Source of the DNA: Alistipes sp.
GTDB lineage: Bacteria; Bacteroidota; Bacteroidia; Bacteroidales; Rikenellaceae
Assembly: GCA_017380955.1 (NCBI GenBank)
Contig: JAFOCZ010000155.1
Span: 1 to 9,624, forward strand
Length of the DNA stretch: 9,624 bases
Reading direction: 5' to 3'
Shown: positions 7,047 to 9,624 of the stretch, piece by piece
How positions within the stretch are numbered: the stretch's first letter is position 1
Layout of the letters: the number at the start of each line of letters is the position of its first letter
Notes under the pieces: generated by a model
Seen by the model: only the letters and a program-made list of their open reading frames with translations
What the model was told of the DNA's origin: nothing
The model's database searches: none
Program-made: the position numbers and the translations under genes

Positions 7047-7087
7047 ATAGGGAGTATCTGATGACATCAGGTGCTCCCTATTTTTTT
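7047..7087 (+). terminator. Strong intrinsic terminator after clpX
   Basis: ATAGGGAG (7047-7054) pairs with CTCCCTAT (7074-7081). The stem continues inward through U-G, A-U and U-G pairs to CTGAT/ATCAG closing on GAC, about 16 base pairs in all, followed by a run of seven T (7081-7087). This should end the clpP-clpX transcript and insulates the next gene. Confidence 0.93.
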
Positions 7088-7192
7088 ATAGGGATTAAGT
7101 GGTATAAATGAATAAATATACCTATATATAATAAATAATTGCATAGTTATACGTAGAAAATTGACCTATTTTTAAAAATTATTCGTTTTTAT
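7088..7192. other. AT-rich spacer upstream of the EF-G paralog promoter
   Basis: About 105 bases of very A/T-rich DNA hold no gene. A 12-base palindrome, ATTTTTAAAAAT (7168-7179), lies just upstream of the predicted -33 box and might be an UP-like or regulator-binding site. I see nothing else in it. Confidence 0.5.
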
Positions 7193-7223
7193 TTTGCAGT
7201 TAGAAAAAAAGTCTTTAACTTTA
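7193..7223 (+). promoter_or_regulatory. Promoter of the EF-G paralog
   Basis: TTTG (7193-7196), 19 bases, then TAACTTTA (7216-7223) match the Bacteroidota consensus except for the last base of the -7 box (A instead of G). Transcription should begin near 7230, leaving a leader of about 90 bases. The imperfect -7 box fits a promoter helped by an activator; in Bacteroides thetaiotaomicron the fusA2 gene is activated by the carbon-starvation regulator Cur, but I cannot identify such a site here. Confidence 0.65.
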
Positions 7224-7293
7224 TATTCCACAAAGGGACTTAAGCATTTTTACACTGCTAAAACCTGGTAGTTTGCAAAGAGCCCCAGACGTA

Positions 7294-7309
7294 TAAAAAC
7301 CTAAAAACC
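7294..7309 (+). repeat. Tandem TAAAAACC in the EF-G paralog leader
   Basis: Two exact tandem copies of TAAAAACC end 10 bases before the ATG. They resemble the AAAACCTATAA element before clpP and may serve as an A-rich translation-initiation element in place of a Shine-Dalgarno. Confidence 0.5.
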
Positions 7310-7319
7310 TAATATAACT

Positions 7320-9083
7320 ATGAAAAACTATTTGGCAAAAGAGATTAAGAACATCGTTCTTATTGGTGCGCCCGGCGCCGGTAAAACTACCCTTGCTGAA
7401 GCAATGGCTTTCGAGGGTAAGGTGATTGACCGCAGGGGTAGTATTGAGACTAACAACACGATTTCGGATAACACCGACATCGAGCACGAATATAAGCGTT
7501 CTATATATTCAACAACCCTCTTCACAGAGTTTATGGGTCGCAAACTCAACATCATCGACTGTCCAGGTTCGGATGACTTCTGCGGCTCGTTGTTCTCTGC
7601 ATTTAAGGTAGGTGATATCGGCGTTATGGTCCTCAACGCCCAGAATGGCTGGGAGGTTGGCTCGGAGTTGCAGTCACGCTACGCTCGTATCCTCAACAAG
7701 CCTCTCATCGGCGTTATCAACCAACTCGATGGCGACAAGGCTAACTACGATGCTACTATCGAGGGTATCCGCGCAAACTCTTCTGTAAAGCCTGTGATCG
7801 TGCAGTATCCTGTAAACCAGGGCGCTGGCTTCACATCGTTCATCGACGTTCTTATGATGAAACTCTACAAGTTTGTAGACGAGAACGGTACTCGCGAGGA
7901 GTATGAGATTCCTGCTGAGGAGATGGAGCGCGCTCAGGCTCTCAACCAGGAACTTGCTGAGGCTGCAGCAGTATATGATGACGCACTTATGGAGTTGTAC
8001 TTCGAGAAGGGCTCTCTCACACAGGACGATATCCGTGCTGGTTTGAAACTCGGCGTTTCCAAGCGTGATATTATGCCTATCTTCTGCTCTTCAGGTAAGC
8101 GCGACATCGGTACTAAGCGTCTTATGGAGTTCATCATCAACGTAGGCCCTGGCCCATTGAAGGCTCCAGCATTCCTCTCTACAGAGGGTGAGGAACTCAT
8201 CGCTGATGAGAACGAGGGTGCAGTAGCATTCGTATTCAAGAGCCAGATCGAGCAGCATATCGGTGAGATTACCTACTTCCGCGTAGTACGTGGTAAGGTT
8301 ACCGAGGGTATGGAGTTGGTGAACTCTCGCACTGGTAACAAGGAGAAACTCTCACAGTTGTTCGCTGTGGCAGGTAAGAACCGTATCAAGGTTTCAGAGT
8401 TGGCAGCAGGTGATATCGGTTGCACCGTGAAACTTAAGGGTACTCGCACCAACGACACTCTTGCAGCACCATCTGCACCAGTTACCGTAGAGCCTATCGT
8501 ATTCCCAGAGCCACGCTACCGTGCTGCTGTTAAGGCTAAGGAGCAGAGCGACGAGGAGAAACTCGGTAAGTTGTTGAACGACGCTAAGTATGAGGATCCT
8601 ACAATCCTTGTAGAGTACTCTAAGGAACTCAAGCAGACCATCATCCAGGGTCAGGGTGAGCACCACCTCAACATCCTCAAGCAGCGTCTCTCTACTGAGA
8701 ACAAGATGGAGATTGAGTATTTCGCTCCAAAGATTCCATATCGTGAGACTATCACTAAGGTTGCTCAGGCTGACTACCGTCACAAGAAGCAGTCTGGTGG
8801 ATCAGGTCAGTTTGGTGAGGTACATATGGTTATCGAGCCTTACTACGAGGATATGCCAGAGCCTACTAAGTACAAGGTTAACGGTCAGGAGATCGCAGTG
8901 AGCGTTAAGGGCAAGGAGGAGTACGATTTGCCTTGGGGCGGTAAGTTGCAGTACTACAACTCTATCGTTGGTGGTGCTATCGACGCACGCTTTATGCCTG
9001 CTATCTTGAAGGGTATTATGGAGAAGATGGACGAGGGTCCATTGACAGGATCATACGCTCGTGACATCCGCGTTGTCATCTAA
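7320..9083 (+). CDS. fusA2: EF-G paralog of the Bacteroides FusA2 (EF-G2) type, truncated in domain IV
   Basis: This is a second EF-G, clearly distinct from the fusA at the window's left edge. In Bacteroides thetaiotaomicron the EF-G2 paralog is reported to support translation in starvation without GTP hydrolysis. The sequence agrees with that: the P-loop is GAPGAGKT (residues 16-23), switch I reads RSIYS (60-64) where EF-G has RGITI, and G3 is DCPGSDDF (80-87) with Ser84 replacing the catalytic His. G4 is NQLD (134-137). Domain II and III regions follow, and domain IV is recognisable by YRHKKQSGGSGQFGEV (about residue 486). The frame stops at 587 residues after GPLTGSYARDIRVVI, where relatives continue with YDGK-like sequence for about 130 more residues. 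The end of domain IV and all of domain V are therefore missing. Codon use is strongly optimised. Its own promoter, after a terminator, makes it a single-gene unit. The truncation may be a sequence-join artefact. Confidence 0.93.
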   Translation: MKNYLAKEIKNIVLIGAPGAGKTTLAEAMAFEGKVIDRRGSIETNNTISDNTDIEHEYKRSIYSTTLFTEFMGRKLNIIDCPGSDDFCGSLFSAFKVGDIGVMVLNAQNGWEVGSELQSRYARILNKPLIGVINQLDGDKANYDATIEGIRANSSVKPVIVQYPVNQGAGFTSFIDVLMMKLYKFVDENGTREEYEIPAEEMERAQALNQELAEAAAVYDDALMELYFEKGSLTQDDIRAGLKLGVSKRDIMPIFCSSGKRDIGTKRLMEFIINVGPGPLKAPAFLSTEGEELIADENEGAVAFVFKSQIEQHIGEITYFRVVRGKVTEGMELVNSRTGNKEKLSQLFAVAGKNRIKVSELAAGDIGCTVKLKGTRTNDTLAAPSAPVTVEPIVFPEPRYRAAVKAKEQSDEEKLGKLLNDAKYEDPTILVEYSKELKQTIIQGQGEHHLNILKQRLSTENKMEIEYFAPKIPYRETITKVAQADYRHKKQSGGSGQFGEVHMVIEPYYEDMPEPTKYKVNGQEIAVSVKGKEEYDLPWGGKLQYYNSIVGGAIDARFMPAILKGIMEKMDEGPLTGSYARDIRVVI

Positions 9084-9095
9084 TGAATTCTATTC
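9081..9095. other. Breakpoint between EF-G paralog and outer-membrane protein fragment
   Basis: EF-G homology ends at GTCATCTA; two stops (TAA, TGA) follow at once, then GAATTC (9085-9090), and by about 9094 the sequence is coding for an unrelated protein in another frame. No insertion-sequence end, target duplication or long repeat is visible. GAATTC occurs nowhere else in the window that I can find, which raises the possibility of a cloned-fragment join, although the stop codons to its left do not fit a clean ligation inside an intact EF-G gene. Confidence 0.75.
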
Positions 9096-9624
9096 AGTGA
9101 TTCTCTCTACAAACAATGTGAACGATAATGGCTTCCCTGGTGGCGGTGGCCGTGGCGGTCGTGGCGGCGGCAATGGTATGAACCAGAGCTCAATGGGTGG
9201 TTTCACCATGGCACGCAACTTCGGTGAAGAGGTGAAGAAAAATAAGACCCGCTATTCATTGGGAGGTAATGTGCGCTTCTCGCATAGAAACTCCGATTCG
9301 CAGAGCCAAACAGCCTCGGAGACATTCTTGACACAGGGTAGTGCCAACTCATTCTCCAATAGCCAGAGTAAGTCGTTGAATAAAAACTTGACATTGAATG
9401 CCGATATGCGTTTTGAATGGAACCCCGACTCAATGACCAATATCGTGTTCCGTCCCGGTGTGTCGCACTCTAACTCAGCAAACTCTTCGGAGAATCTCTC
9501 GGCTACCTTCAATAAAGACCCCTATGAGGTGCTTGATGAGCGCTTTGCTGATGAAGACTATGGCCCATTGGATGAAGAATGGGAAGATAGTAGTCGTATC
9601 AATCTTAGTAACCGGCAATCTATC
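9085..9624 (+). CDS. Internal fragment of an outer-membrane beta-barrel (TonB-receptor-like) protein
   Basis: This open frame has no start of its own and runs off the window. It reads SVILSTNNVNDNGF, a glycine/arginine-rich stretch PGGGGRGGRGGGNG, then alternating polar/hydrophobic strands such as RYSLGGNVRFSHRNSD, NLTLNADMRFEWNPDS and NIVFRPGVSHSNS. This order matches the start of the barrel in the Bacteroidota OMP_b-brl_3 family, which have an N-terminal carboxypeptidase-like domain and a plug before this point; those parts are absent here. The N-terminal approximately 250 residues expected in the family are therefore missing and the C terminus is beyond the edge. Codon use (more AAT, GAT, CCC) differs from the optimised genes to the left, and AGCT and CATG reappear within 23 bases of each other (9188-9210). 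Family assignment is from pattern memory; the beta-barrel nature is fairly secure. Confidence 0.75.

Noticed and set aside
9142..9177. GGT/GGC/CGT-rich repeat considered as a microsatellite or phase-variable tract
   Set aside because: It is in frame in the barrel protein and codes for the Gly/Arg-rich stretch common in this family; repeat units are not uniform.
9203..9433. Minus-strand open frames over the barrel fragment
   Set aside because: Shadows of the plus-strand coding frame, which has clear beta-barrel character.
1..9624. CRISPR array, tRNA, rRNA, insertion sequence or defence system
   Set aside because: Looked for on both strands; no regularly spaced repeats, cloverleaf, transposase or terminal inverted repeats seen.

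Overview
The window looks like a fragment of a Bacteroidota (order Bacteroidales) genome. The evidence is three promoters with the Bacteroidota-type -7 box TAnnTTTG, start codons with A-rich leaders and no clear Shine-Dalgarno, the tig-clpP-clpX gene set with Bacteroidota-style protein sequences, a second divergent EF-G of the Bacteroides FusA2 (EF-G2) kind, and a TonB-receptor-like outer-membrane beta-barrel fragment. I cannot name the genus.

Layout. Bases 1-1935 (minus strand) are the head of the str operon, rpsL-rpsG-fusA; fusA runs off the left edge after 340 codons. An upstream TATCTTTG promoter drives it from about 2004-2033. Bases 2034-2347 are AT-rich with no gene that I can support. 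Bases 2348-3334 (minus) encode an unrecognised polytopic membrane protein whose promoter suggests a nearly leaderless mRNA. Bases 3335-3592 are a divergent regulatory region with two dyad elements and a textbook promoter for tig. tig (trigger factor), clpP and clpX follow on the plus strand: a nascent-chain chaperone beside the ClpXP protease. A hairpin separates tig from clpP, clpP and clpX are 9 bases apart, and a strong intrinsic terminator follows clpX.

From 7193 a separate promoter and a leader of about 90 bases precede a fusA2-type EF-G paralog. Its G domain lacks the catalytic histidine of normal EF-G (DCPGSDDF against DTPGHVDF in the fusA of the same window). The paralog is cut off within domain IV at 9081-9083, about 130 residues short. 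Within a dozen bases the sequence becomes, in another frame, an internal piece of an outer-membrane beta-barrel protein with a Gly/Arg-rich stretch. This abrupt join, at the only GAATTC I see in the window, is either a genomic rearrangement or an assembly/clone chimera.

The most interesting signals outside the genes are four: an apparent complete absence of the palindromes AGCT and CATG from about 1936 to 9187, enforced through synonymous codon choice; short sequence blocks shared by the tig and clpP leaders; dyad elements around the tig promoter; and a 15-base direct repeat in the clpP leader. The gene content itself is mostly core housekeeping. I see no CRISPR array, tRNA, insertion sequence or defence system.
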